Shown piece by piece: positions 5,142 to 14,306 of a DNA stretch of 24,001 nucleotides. The translations under genes and the position numbers were made by a program. Position 1 is the stretch's first letter. Each line of letters starts with the position of its first letter. This stretch comes from a virus. Location of the stretch: IMG/VR virus record IMGVR_UViG_3300031952_000140, positions 1-24,001 of that record; one strand, 5' to 3'. The notes beneath the pieces were generated by a model. The model was given only the letters and a program-made list of their open reading frames with translations. It ran no database searches and was not told the origin of the DNA.

Positions 5142-7880
5142 TTACGTCCTATCATCTGTTCTAATTATTGTTATTCTAGAATTTGGTAAATTGTTATTAT
5201 ACATAAACATATAGTTCTGGTCTTTATCTATTTGATAAAACTCTGAAGTATTATTACTATAACTATTACCACTAATGGTACTGAAAAACATATAGGGTGT
5301 ATTTAGATAACCCTGATTAGTTGTCTCCATATGATCTAAACAACCATTTATTATACACACGCCCGATAGGGTAGGAGAAGACCAGACTGGGTTTAAATCA
5401 TAACGTGCTAACCTGACCTCACTAAGACCATTGTATTGATTATGTTGTACAAAACCAGTATATCTAATAAACTCCACACCAGAGACTACATCAAAGTTTC
5501 TAGCATCAGAAACGAAAGCATTACCAGATAATGCAGGGTTTCCTAACACACCATGGTCAATTAGATTCAAATTATTGAAAGTATGTCCATCTACAGAATA
5601 ATATACAAAACCATTATTATAGACTTGATTACCACCATATAATACTGTAGGACTACCTTTAGATAATTCTACTTTAGCAAGATTAGGAGTCCCAGTAAGA
5701 AACTCATAATCTAAACCATTTGGAGTTCTAATAGCACCATAAACACCAGAAGTACCACTTATGTTATCAACTAGAGTTATATCAGCTTCCCCATGTGTAC
5801 CTGTAGGGCGTATGTATATTTTATCTATGCTCCACATTGCTGTACCAACAATTTCTTCCAAGGGCCAAAAATTAATACATAACCACCTATCTTCGTGGGC
5901 TTGTATAGCAGGAAGGCCGTATACTCCTCCTGGTACGGGTGTAGCAAAGTGAATAGTCGTATATAAAGGAAGACACTGACCATTTATAGTATTCCAATTA
6001 TATAAAGTAACACCATGATGAGTCAGAGTATTAGTCCAAGGATCAAACCAAGGTTCTCCCGTTATATCCCATCCGTCTACTATAAGATTATAATAAGGTG
6101 AAGACGGGTCACGATTAAAGACTCTTGGTATACCTGAAAGATGTGTCATATCCACATGGAGGAAACCAGTTAAACCAGGAGGGCCGTCATATATTAATCT
6201 AATCCAAATTCTTGCCCAAACATCAATGCCACCATGAAACTCTGTCACTTCAAATACACCATTACCCAAATAACTTGCTACAGGTGTTGGACTAGGAGCA
6301 TAATACCAACCAGGTTCTATATCTACACTACCTACCGTCCCTAAAATAGCAGGGGGAGTATAGATACCTGAAGCAATAACACTAATATAAGTATATCTAC
6401 CATCTGTATCTAGATCATAACTATAAAGATTATCGTCTCCAGTACTATAACCAGAAATAACCACACCACTAAGAATAATAGGAAAACTAGTAAGAACTCT
6501 GTCTATGCCATTTAGTTTCATTAACCAACTTTTACAATCATCAGTTAGATATGGATAACCATTTATCTCAGTATACACACCTTTGGTATTAACTAAAAAT
6601 TGAATTTCGTTGTTAGTAGGATTGATTGCACATGCCTGTGCCTCTAAATCTATACTAGAAACAACTACACCACTAATTGTAGTCATATTGGGTATTATAT
6701 ATGGTGTCCACATGCCCTCAGTAGAAAATCTGGTATAAAGTGTCTTATCTACAATACTAGCAAATGCACCATAAGAAATATTTAAATCGGTGACATTATA
6801 ACTGGCAAGACCAGTAGAGAAGTCTGCCCACGTATGGGGGCCTTGGATAGGTTTATACCAAATACCAGCACCAGAAGTACCTACATAGACATTATCATTA
6901 TTATTGTTAAAGTACGCTACAAGTCTAGGACAGCGTTCTCCAATTGTAATTGTAGTAATCCTACCACTACCACTAGTACGACAAATTAGAGAAGTAACAA
7001 TACCAGAACGTGTACCAAAATGAGAATTAATATAGGCAGTATAACCAATATCTACACTAGCATAACCTACAATATCTACAGTAGTTTCATCTGTTAGTCT
7101 AGAGAATTCGTTTAGTATCTGATTAGCAAGTTGTGTGGCGACAATATTATCAGGTATGTTGGGATTCTGCATAACAGTAGTTCTAAGATCATTACTATCA
7201 TAGTTCCAAGGTGTATTTATCTGCAAATCAGCAAATACATATCCACCCGTCATATAATCACCAGCACCCCAAACAACAGCACGATTACGCAACATCTTAT
7301 CATTCTTGTTATCATGGAAGGAAGATATCTGCGTATCTGTTAATGTGATATTGTTGATAGAATTTTCTATTCTATTGATATGGCAGGTATTGCTTGAATC
7401 AAAGTACATATACCAACCACATTGAGCAAGCAAAGGTACAATAGCATCATAAGCACTGCACATACCCATATAGGTATTGTTAGAGATTAGAGAATCTCTG
7501 TCAGTAGTATCAAATACAAATGTTGCACCAGCAGCGGTTAGGAATTGAGTAATCCAATAACTACAATAATAAGCAGTATCTAAAGTATTATAACTCTCGT
7601 CTATGAAGTAATCTATTAATAAGATGGAAGCATCTTGACAGTTTAGGGTTACAGTAGATTCAGGAAAAGTCTTTTCAACTGATAAGACATAATATCTACC
7701 TTTTATAGTGCCATCTTCAGTAACAACTACTATATCAAATGGGTCTATAGTATCCATATCATAAGTAGCATCAAGCATTAGAGTTAGTGCTCCTACGCCC
7801 GTACATATGTTGTGGGTACGCTCGTATGAGGTTACATATGATAAAATACTTGCACCTTCCAAGGTAATTGCTAAAGCCAT
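5142..7880 (-). CDS. tail hub-like domain fused to a large propeller/beta-rich adhesin
   Basis: This is a 912-residue protein. Residues about 1-325 are a baseplate-hub domain paralogous to the 317-residue gene just upstream: TVTLNCQDASILLIDYFI against the other's CQDEMIRAVDYFV, and MLRNRAVVWGAGDY against DLRNRVVVYGAGDV. From about 330 it changes to beta-propeller-like repeats (VYVGTSGAGIWYK, then TWADFSTGL, typical of BNR-type blades). A jelly-roll-like insert rich in aromatics follows (about 520-700), then propeller-like strands again (PTVLYGGNQVYNNGFVYYSVDG). Gly-Val/Ser-Gly turns (ISGVVV, LSGVVISG, TSGVYG) recur. The fusion suggests a tail-tip hub carrying its own receptor-binding part. 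The start is coupled to the upstream stop (TAA-A-ATG). Confidence 0.75.
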   Translation of the reverse strand: MALAITLEGASILSYVTSYERTHNICTGVGALTLMLDATYDMDTIDPFDIVVVTEDGTIKGRYYVLSVEKTFPESTVTLNCQDASILLIDYFIDESYNTLDTAYYCSYWITQFLTAAGATFVFDTTDRDSLISNNTYMGMCSAYDAIVPLLAQCGWYMYFDSSNTCHINRIENSINNITLTDTQISSFHDNKNDKMLRNRAVVWGAGDYMTGGYVFADLQINTPWNYDSNDLRTTVMQNPNIPDNIVATQLANQILNEFSRLTDETTVDIVGYASVDIGYTAYINSHFGTRSGIVTSLICRTSGSGRITTITIGERCPRLVAYFNNNNDNVYVGTSGAGIWYKPIQGPHTWADFSTGLASYNVTDLNISYGAFASIVDKTLYTRFSTEGMWTPYIIPNMTTISGVVVSSIDLEAQACAINPTNNEIQFLVNTKGVYTEINGYPYLTDDCKSWLMKLNGIDRVLTSFPIILSGVVISGYSTGDDNLYSYDLDTDGRYTYISVIASGIYTPPAILGTVGSVDIEPGWYYAPSPTPVASYLGNGVFEVTEFHGGIDVWARIWIRLIYDGPPGLTGFLHVDMTHLSGIPRVFNRDPSSPYYNLIVDGWDITGEPWFDPWTNTLTHHGVTLYNWNTINGQCLPLYTTIHFATPVPGGVYGLPAIQAHEDRWLCINFWPLEEIVGTAMWSIDKIYIRPTGTHGEADITLVDNISGTSGVYGAIRTPNGLDYEFLTGTPNLAKVELSKGSPTVLYGGNQVYNNGFVYYSVDGHTFNNLNLIDHGVLGNPALSGNAFVSDARNFDVVSGVEFIRYTGFVQHNQYNGLSEVRLARYDLNPVWSSPTLSGVCIINGCLDHMETTNQGYLNTPYMFFSTISGNSYSNNTSEFYQIDKDQNYMFMYNNNLPNSRITIIRTDDRT

Positions 7881-7881
7881 T

Positions 7882-8835
7882 TTATTTTCTCAAGTCCATA
7901 TTGCAAGTATAGCCACTCTGACTCCAAGTGTGAGTACAACCGTAGATATAATAATTATCGTGTGGTAGATAAGAAGAATCTATATGCAGGTTCTTTCTTG
8001 CCATATATATATGACTACCCAATACATTAACATTAGCAGAATAAGTAAGTCTGTTTAATTTATCTAAGTTATAGTCTGCTGTCATGTGTGCTACAGAGTT
8101 AGAACCAATTAGAGGGTGGGAATAGACTACACTTTTGAAAAATCCCGCAGGCAACCAGGGGCAAGTAGGATCAGACGCAGTATATTTTACATCTCCAGCA
8201 CCATAAACTACTACCCTATTTCTCAAATCTTTCTCATTCTTCCTATAGGTACAAGAAATTATGTCCGTATCATCTATAGTAGCTAAAATAGCACCAGCAG
8301 TATAATATGGTCTTCTATCTTTGAAATAGACTGTACCAGCTTCATACCAGAGTGAATAGGCTAATAGTTCTGCAATTGACTTACAATAATCATAAACAGT
8401 AACTAATTTAACTTCAGCTTTAGTACCATTGATAGCCAATATAAAGCTAGTCACATCATGAGAATAAGTAGTTAATCCTGCTAAAGCTAAAACATTCTCT
8501 ACCAGGTCTTCTGCTTGGATATCATTCCAAGTTGGAGGGTGGTCTGGATCACTGGGGGCTACAAAATAATCTACTGCTCTAATCATCTCATCTTGACACA
8601 TTACAGTATAAGTATTACCAGGCACATCTTGAATTATTTCTTTTACATAACCAGTAAACACATCACCATGATCTGTAGTATATCCTAAATCAATAGTAAG
8701 AGAATCACCAATATCAACAACACCAATATCATGACAGCTAACAGTAGCCATAGCAGTAGCAGCACCATGATTTTGCTGCACGTTCATTTCCATTATTCCA
8801 CTCAGTCCTGTGGCAGTACCAAAGAGTATAGGCAT
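7882..8835 (-). CDS. tail baseplate hub protein (gp27/gpD-like)
   Basis: This is a 317-residue protein located after the tape measure and a small baseplate protein, the usual hub position. The layout fits the hub/late-control-D fold: beta-rich N-terminus with VSCHDIGVVDIGDSLTIDLG, GYVKEIIQDVPGNTYTVMCQDEMIRAVDYF (about 62-92), a central helical region (about 107-155), then DLRNRVVVYGAGDVK (about 202-216) and a final beta domain. The following gene carries a related domain, so two hub-like chains are made. Its ATG overlaps the stop of the upstream gene by one base (TAATG). The family call rests on pattern and gene order. Confidence 0.75.
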   Translation of the reverse strand: MPILFGTATGLSGIMEMNVQQNHGAATAMATVSCHDIGVVDIGDSLTIDLGYTTDHGDVFTGYVKEIIQDVPGNTYTVMCQDEMIRAVDYFVAPSDPDHPPTWNDIQAEDLVENVLALAGLTTYSHDVTSFILAINGTKAEVKLVTVYDYCKSIAELLAYSLWYEAGTVYFKDRRPYYTAGAILATIDDTDIISCTYRKNEKDLRNRVVVYGAGDVKYTASDPTCPWLPAGFFKSVVYSHPLIGSNSVAHMTADYNLDKLNRLTYSANVNVLGSHIYMARKNLHIDSSYLPHDNYYIYGCTHTWSQSGYTCNMDLRK

Positions 8836-9194
8836 TATGTAATCAATCCTATAGTAACTTTATATACTGGATCAAGACAATCATGTGTACCATCTAGAAT
8901 TATGCTCTGAGAAATGACATTCATCTGGTCTGCACTTACATCACCTACAGAAACAGTAACATTCCCATAAGGTGTAACTAGTGTATAAGTAGTACCAGTT
9001 GTAGTAAGAGAAAATAATGCGTCTCTATCAGTATCACCAACTACAATACCATTCAATTTGTATGATTTACTCTCATAACCAAAGAAATGATTTATACTAC
9101 CACCAGATAAAGGTTGTAATCTAGCTATAATTCTTTTAGCACTTTGAGCTTTTTCTTGTACAATAATTTTAGTCCCGTTGAGCGACCATGCCAT
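8835..9194 (-). CDS. small baseplate/distal tail protein
   Basis: This is a 119-residue protein between tape measure and hub. It has the order MAWSLNGTKIIVQE, then RIIARLQPLSGGSINHFFGYES, then LNGIVVGDTDRDALFSLTTTGTTYTLVTPYGNVTV, then a hydrophobic end. This is an all-beta small domain of a type common in siphovirus tails at this spot, where distal-tail or tail-hub adaptor proteins are coded. The exact role is not proven. Its strong TAGGAG site overlaps the tape measure's TAG stop, so it is translated closely after it. Confidence 0.65.
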   Translation of the reverse strand: MAWSLNGTKIIVQEKAQSAKRIIARLQPLSGGSINHFFGYESKSYKLNGIVVGDTDRDALFSLTTTGTTYTLVTPYGNVTVSVGDVSADQMNVISQSIILDGTHDCLDPVYKVTIGLIT

Positions 9195-9204
9195 AATTTA
9201 TCTC

Positions 9205-12200
9205 CTATTGAGAACCTACGAACTGATTAAGTGTAACTCCAAAAGTAGTACCTGTTTGTGCAATTAGTTGTCCCAACTTAGTACTAAGTATTTTAGCTAA
9301 TACATTACCATCTATAGTTAAAGTCACATCAGAATTAGTAGTCAAGTTAATCTGTGTTTTAATAGGAGGTATGTTTATAGCTTGTGCTACCCCTCTATCT
9401 CCTAACCCACCACTATCATATGGTGTAATTGCATCTGTTCCATTTCTGGTAAATCTTTTAAGGTAATCTTGTGCTGTAAGTTTTTCTGTAGTTGCTGCGT
9501 CTACTCCATTTCTAGTAAATCTATTAAGGGATTCCTGAGCACCTAATTTTTGTGTATTTTCTCTAATAGCTTGGGTATTAGCATCTAAAGCCGGAGAAGC
9601 AATACCACTTTGTAGAATTCTATATAATTCTCCAAGTGCACCTGTACCAGTACCTTGTTGTGATTTCCAACTCATTTCAGCAGCCTGATAGGGTACATAG
9701 AATTCTGCACCAGAAGGAAGATTATACATACCTTGGATATCTTTAGTATTATCAGAGATTTCCTGTAATAGACCGGAGAGAATAGCCATATCCACAAAGG
9801 CAAGTTTGAAAGTATCAGGCCCACCGTTAGGATTAGTTACCTTCATAATCTGCAACTCTTCATTCTTTTTCCAACCATAAGGGCCGAAGTTCTTTTCCAA
9901 ATCTGCTATAAGTTTAGGATAGGCTGCCTCTGCTTGTTTAAGTTGGTCAGGTGTAGCAGTTATACCTGAAATACCAAGATTAGGATTGAAATTCATTGAT
10001 TCCTTTCTAACGTCTTCTAGAGCTTTTTGCAAAGAATCGGCAGAACGTCCATTTACTTCTACCCAAACATCACCAATTTTAACGAGTACCTTTTCAGCAA
10101 GATTAGTTTGTACTTGTGCTAATTGGTCATAGGTATTTGTCATTACATCTATTTGTATTTTTTGAATTTTATCTGCACCATCTTTAGCTAAATCAAATTC
10201 TTTCTGACTTTGGAATTTAAGATCAGTTATACTTGGGGGTTTAGCATTTGCTAATGCAAACTGTTCTGCTTTGAGTTTAAACTCTGGCCCAAAATTAGTT
10301 TTCAGGGCATTTTCCTTAGCTATCATTGCATCTAATTCAGGCCCAACTCTACCTTGTTTCTTAGCTTCGGCTATCTTAGTTTCAAGATCGGTTATCTCAG
10401 AAGTCATGGATTGCAGTTCACCTAATTGATCTGCTGTTAAACCCATTACTGTTTCAGTGATATATTTAAGAGTATCCGCCCAATTAGTAAATTTAGTAGG
10501 GTCTAGATTATAGCTAGAAATCTTATCAAATGCTCCTGCACCTTTATACAAAGCAGCCAATGTATTGGATACGTTAGTATTACCAGTACCTAATAGTTCT
10601 GTTTGTCTCTGGTATTCCGTTCTTGATATATTTTTTGTAGGAGAGTAATATGCTGCCTGCAAACCCGTCTTAGCATTAACATTAGCTAGTCTTAAGGGTT
10701 CAGCCAATGCAGAGGCAATATCACCACTTAGTTTAACAAAAGGAGAATTTACATCCACTCTACCAACAGATGACGCACCCGCTACTTTTGTATTATAATC
10801 AGCAATTAGTTTAGCATATTCCCCAGGAAAAGCTTTTGCTACAGCATCAAATAATTGTTGTTCAGTTAAACCTGGTCCAGCCGTTCCTCTGAATCCAGGA
10901 ATTGCAGCAATTTCTTGTGGAGTTAACCTTCCTGCTAAACCTTGTATTCCTTTTTGTAAGATTTCATTTTTTGATAACTTATTTTTCTCCGCTTCAGCGA
11001 TATCAGCAGCAGCCTTTAAAGCATCAGCTTTGGCTTGATCTGATTCAGGTGAAATACCAGCAGGAATAAGTGTTCCAATATTTGCTCCACCTTTACCACC
11101 AAATCTACTATCCCATATATTAAGCATTGATTCCCCAGCGGAAGAACCAATAGCAGCACCAATAGCTACAAGTGCAGGATTTAAAGTTAATGCTCCTAAT
11201 ATGCCACCAGCAATACCTCCACCAATATTAGCATATGCTGCACGACTGTTTCCACCTAGTGCGTTCATAACAGCAGGTATACCCGCACCAGCAGCACCAG
11301 CAACTATACCAGTACTCCATAATGTTCTATTAGGATTAGCAAGAACACCACCCATAGCTGTATTAGTGGCAACTTGTTTATTAGTTTGCCAACCCTCACT
11401 AGTAAATGATTTTCCGGCTGGATTTGTAGCAAGTCTTCCAGCAATACCACCAGCCATACTAGCCATAGTTGCTAATACACTGCCCTGTCCAATAGTACTA
11501 AACAAACTCTTATAAGCTATAGCTAAACTAACAGCAGTTAGAGTACTTGCACCCATTACACTACTAATTGCAGTAAAACCATCAACTAACCAAGTCAAAG
11601 CCTCTGTTAGGGCTTTAAAGGTAGGCAGTAAACCCCCCTCTGTACCTAAAGTTCTAGCTAATTCCGAGAAAGATGTACCTAAGTTAGTAATCTTAGCCTG
11701 TGTAGTTGTCAACTCAAATTGAATGGCTCTTTCTGCCTGTCCTTGAGGATTAGCTTGTGCAGTTACTATATCATTAATATTACCCATACCAAGCAATAGA
11801 GAAGTAACCCTAGACATACCCCTGTTACCACCAGTCATAGCCATAGCTATTCTATTCTTCTGTGATTCATTAATAGCACCAGACTGTATCATGGCAGCTA
11901 CTTGAGAATAAACATCAAGTAAACCTCTCATGTTACCCTCAGTATCCTTTACTGAAACACCAAACTGTCTCAAGACTTCTTGTGAACCCTGAGTAGTATA
12001 ACCAGCAATAATACCTCTCATGGCATTACCAGTTTCTTTAGCAGAGGTAATTTGTGCTGTAGCTACAATAGCAGTAATAGCATTTAGTTCTTCAATACTT
12101 AAACCTGCATCAGTAGCAGCCTGCCCTACAATAGCAAAGGTAGAAGCAAGCGTAGCAACTGGTACATTAGCTGCTCTAGCTGTAGCTTGCCACTTATCAA

Positions 12201-14298
12201 GTAATGTCATACCTTGGTCTAGTGGGATATTCATTTGAGTAAGAGAAGCAACTAAAGTATCTGTAGCTTCTGCCTGAGACATACCAGACATCTTAGCTAA
12301 AACAATTGAATCATATAATAACTTATTAGTAACTACAACTCTTTCTACTTCATCCCTATAACCAGCACTGGCTTGTGCAGCCATAGCATAACCTTCAACA
12401 ACACCAGTAAGAGATTCACCAGTTTTCCTAGCAATATCAGCAGCATCAAAGAAGACTTGATTTAAACCTTTTTGAGATAATTGCATAACAATAGCCACAT
12501 CAGCTAGTCTAGCTTCTTGGTCTATTGTATCCTGCATTAACTGTCCAAGTTTCTGTAGGGGTAAATAAACTAAAGTAACAGCCGCCGTCCAGCCAATAAA
12601 CTCTTTAGTATTTCTAGCAATTCGTTGAGTAAGAGTAGAGAAACGATTAGAGAAGTCAGTAAGTACTTGTCCAGTTTGGGGATTGAAAAACACCTTATTG
12701 GACATATTCATCCCAGTAGCAGTATCCTTATACTGGGAAGAAATATAACCTACATTTCTATTCTGTTCTGTATTAATACTTCTAATATTACCAACATTAG
12801 CAAAGTTAGTTTTATTTAGTAAATCTCCTTCTTGTAACTTACCCCATACTGCACTGTATCTAGGATTAGATTGAAAATTTCTAGCTGTTTGTTCTTTAAT
12901 AGCAGCAGCCCAATCTGCTTGCACCTGCATTGGATTAACTTTTGGTGCAGGTGGTACAGGTATCTGATTAGGTTGATTATTCCATGTTTTACCCAGCGCC
13001 ACTTCTTTTTCCCAAGGACTCTGCTTTGTACTCATCCATGAAGGAGTTTGGGTAGATGGTTTTTGTCCAGCGTTTCTTGCTAATTGATTTATTTGATCTT
13101 GTGCTTGTTTAACAGCTTGCTGTGCAACTTGTTCAGATAATACTTGTGTAGAAGCTGCTACTTTAGCTTGTAATGAGGCATTGGGTGGTAGGCGTGTAGT
13201 AGCATTTGAAGTTACACCGAAAGCAGGAGTGGGGGGAACATGAGGAGTTAAACCACTTGGCACACCAAGATCAACACCTTGATTAACTGCATTTTGGAGT
13301 ATTTGTTTAGCATACTCATTTGCAGCAAGCTCTCTAGGTCTATCCATGTGTTGTGCTTGTGTTGCAGTACCATTTGCTCTAAAAGTAGCTTCATCAGCAA
13401 GACTTTTAAGACGTTGTTCTTGAGTCATTTTATTAGTATCAACAGCATGACCCATCTCATGTAGACTTGAGTATAATTCTCTTTGTGACTCAGTAACATC
13501 CCCTGGTTTGACTTTAAATGCATCTGCTATAATAGGTGTATAAAGATCACGAGTTTCTTGGGTTTGTACAGTTATACCTTTCTTTTTACGAAGTTCATCA
13601 GATATACTTTTGATTGTGTGGACTTTACCAGTATCTTTAGCTGAACTGGCAGCATTATACTCACCTGCTATTAGATTAATATCACCAATTTCAGGGTCAA
13701 GAAGTTTGGCAAGTTTCTGTGCTTGTCTGGCTAAAGGACGCACTGTCTGAGCATTAGCTTTGGCTAAATCTGCTTTTGCTTTCTCCAATCTTTGTTGTGC
13801 TTTTAACTCTCTTTGTGCGTCTAATACAGCTTTTTCATCTTGCTGTATTTGAGTAAGTACAGGAGCAATAGAAACTTTTTTAGCAGCAGCCGCCTGTTGT
13901 GCAACTAATCTTTTAGCGGCAGAAGCATCTTTAAGTGCCTGTGCATCTGTTAATTTTTTAGCTTGCAGAAATTCTTCGTTGCTTTTTACTACTAATTGGT
14001 GGCGTATAGTTTGTGCAATATCTCCAGGATGTGCTGGAGCATTGGCTTTACCCAAACCAATTTGAGGTATATTCTTATCTAAGTCTTTTAGTGTAGCATT
14101 AAGATATTGTTGTATCTGTCTGGCTAAACCCGTAGCTAATTGTTTAGACCCTACTTGTGGATTAATGGCAACATAGCCTTTATTCAAGGCATCGTTAATA
14201 ATTCTAGTAAAGTCAGTACCACTGACTAACTTAGAATAACCCAACAAGTTTTGCTTTATTTGTTCTTGCAGTTTCTTTACATAATCTGTATAGTTCAT
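9205..14298 (-). CDS. tape measure protein with embedded HExxH metallopeptidase motif
   Basis: This is a 1697-residue protein, the largest in the window and placed right after the tail chaperone. Residues 100-200 are Ala/Gln/Lys-rich helices. Residues about 225-335 hold a zincin-like motif: LHEMGHAVD with H280, E281 and H284, followed by RELAANEYA with E323 as probable third zinc ligand. Residues 350-470 are Pro/Gln-rich and low in structure. Residues about 580-880 match the TP901-type tape measure core (RKTGESLTGVVEGYAMAAQAS, NVPVATLASTFAIVGQAA, SAKETGNAMRGIIAGY). Hydrophobic Ala/Gly-rich segments (about 900-1060) may insert in the host membrane. Helical segments continue to a beta-rich C-terminus that would dock on the hub. 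The tape measure sets tail length and leads DNA entry. The start lacks a strong binding site (TAAGATAAAAG), so coupling to the frameshift ORF that ends 8 bases upstream is likely. Confidence 0.93.
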   Translation of the reverse strand: MNYTDYVKKLQEQIKQNLLGYSKLVSGTDFTRIINDALNKGYVAINPQVGSKQLATGLARQIQQYLNATLKDLDKNIPQIGLGKANAPAHPGDIAQTIRHQLVVKSNEEFLQAKKLTDAQALKDASAAKRLVAQQAAAAKKVSIAPVLTQIQQDEKAVLDAQRELKAQQRLEKAKADLAKANAQTVRPLARQAQKLAKLLDPEIGDINLIAGEYNAASSAKDTGKVHTIKSISDELRKKKGITVQTQETRDLYTPIIADAFKVKPGDVTESQRELYSSLHEMGHAVDTNKMTQEQRLKSLADEATFRANGTATQAQHMDRPRELAANEYAKQILQNAVNQGVDLGVPSGLTPHVPPTPAFGVTSNATTRLPPNASLQAKVAASTQVLSEQVAQQAVKQAQDQINQLARNAGQKPSTQTPSWMSTKQSPWEKEVALGKTWNNQPNQIPVPPAPKVNPMQVQADWAAAIKEQTARNFQSNPRYSAVWGKLQEGDLLNKTNFANVGNIRSINTEQNRNVGYISSQYKDTATGMNMSNKVFFNPQTGQVLTDFSNRFSTLTQRIARNTKEFIGWTAAVTLVYLPLQKLGQLMQDTIDQEARLADVAIVMQLSQKGLNQVFFDAADIARKTGESLTGVVEGYAMAAQASAGYRDEVERVVVTNKLLYDSIVLAKMSGMSQAEATDTLVASLTQMNIPLDQGMTLLDKWQATARAANVPVATLASTFAIVGQAATDAGLSIEELNAITAIVATAQITSAKETGNAMRGIIAGYTTQGSQEVLRQFGVSVKDTEGNMRGLLDVYSQVAAMIQSGAINESQKNRIAMAMTGGNRGMSRVTSLLLGMGNINDIVTAQANPQGQAERAIQFELTTTQAKITNLGTSFSELARTLGTEGGLLPTFKALTEALTWLVDGFTAISSVMGASTLTAVSLAIAYKSLFSTIGQGSVLATMASMAGGIAGRLATNPAGKSFTSEGWQTNKQVATNTAMGGVLANPNRTLWSTGIVAGAAGAGIPAVMNALGGNSRAAYANIGGGIAGGILGALTLNPALVAIGAAIGSSAGESMLNIWDSRFGGKGGANIGTLIPAGISPESDQAKADALKAAADIAEAEKNKLSKNEILQKGIQGLAGRLTPQEIAAIPGFRGTAGPGLTEQQLFDAVAKAFPGEYAKLIADYNTKVAGASSVGRVDVNSPFVKLSGDIASALAEPLRLANVNAKTGLQAAYYSPTKNISRTEYQRQTELLGTGNTNVSNTLAALYKGAGAFDKISSYNLDPTKFTNWADTLKYITETVMGLTADQLGELQSMTSEITDLETKIAEAKKQGRVGPELDAMIAKENALKTNFGPEFKLKAEQFALANAKPPSITDLKFQSQKEFDLAKDGADKIQKIQIDVMTNTYDQLAQVQTNLAEKVLVKIGDVWVEVNGRSADSLQKALEDVRKESMNFNPNLGISGITATPDQLKQAEAAYPKLIADLEKNFGPYGWKKNEELQIMKVTNPNGGPDTFKLAFVDMAILSGLLQEISDNTKDIQGMYNLPSGAEFYVPYQAAEMSWKSQQGTGTGALGELYRILQSGIASPALDANTQAIRENTQKLGAQESLNRFTRNGVDAATTEKLTAQDYLKRFTRNGTDAITPYDSGGLGDRGVAQAINIPPIKTQINLTTNSDVTLTIDGNVLAKILSTKLGQLIAQTGTTFGVTLNQFVGSQ

Positions 14299-14306
14299 CT
14301 TTTATC

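Noticed and set aside
5142-7880. Diversity-generating retroelement target in the adhesin
   Set aside because: No reverse transcriptase or template repeat is seen in the window and the C-terminus lacks an obvious adenine-rich variable repeat.
11201-11515. Plus-strand ORF of 104 residues inside the tape measure
   Set aside because: It is a shadow of Ala/Gly-rich tape measure codons, with proline/alanine-biased composition and no ribosome site.
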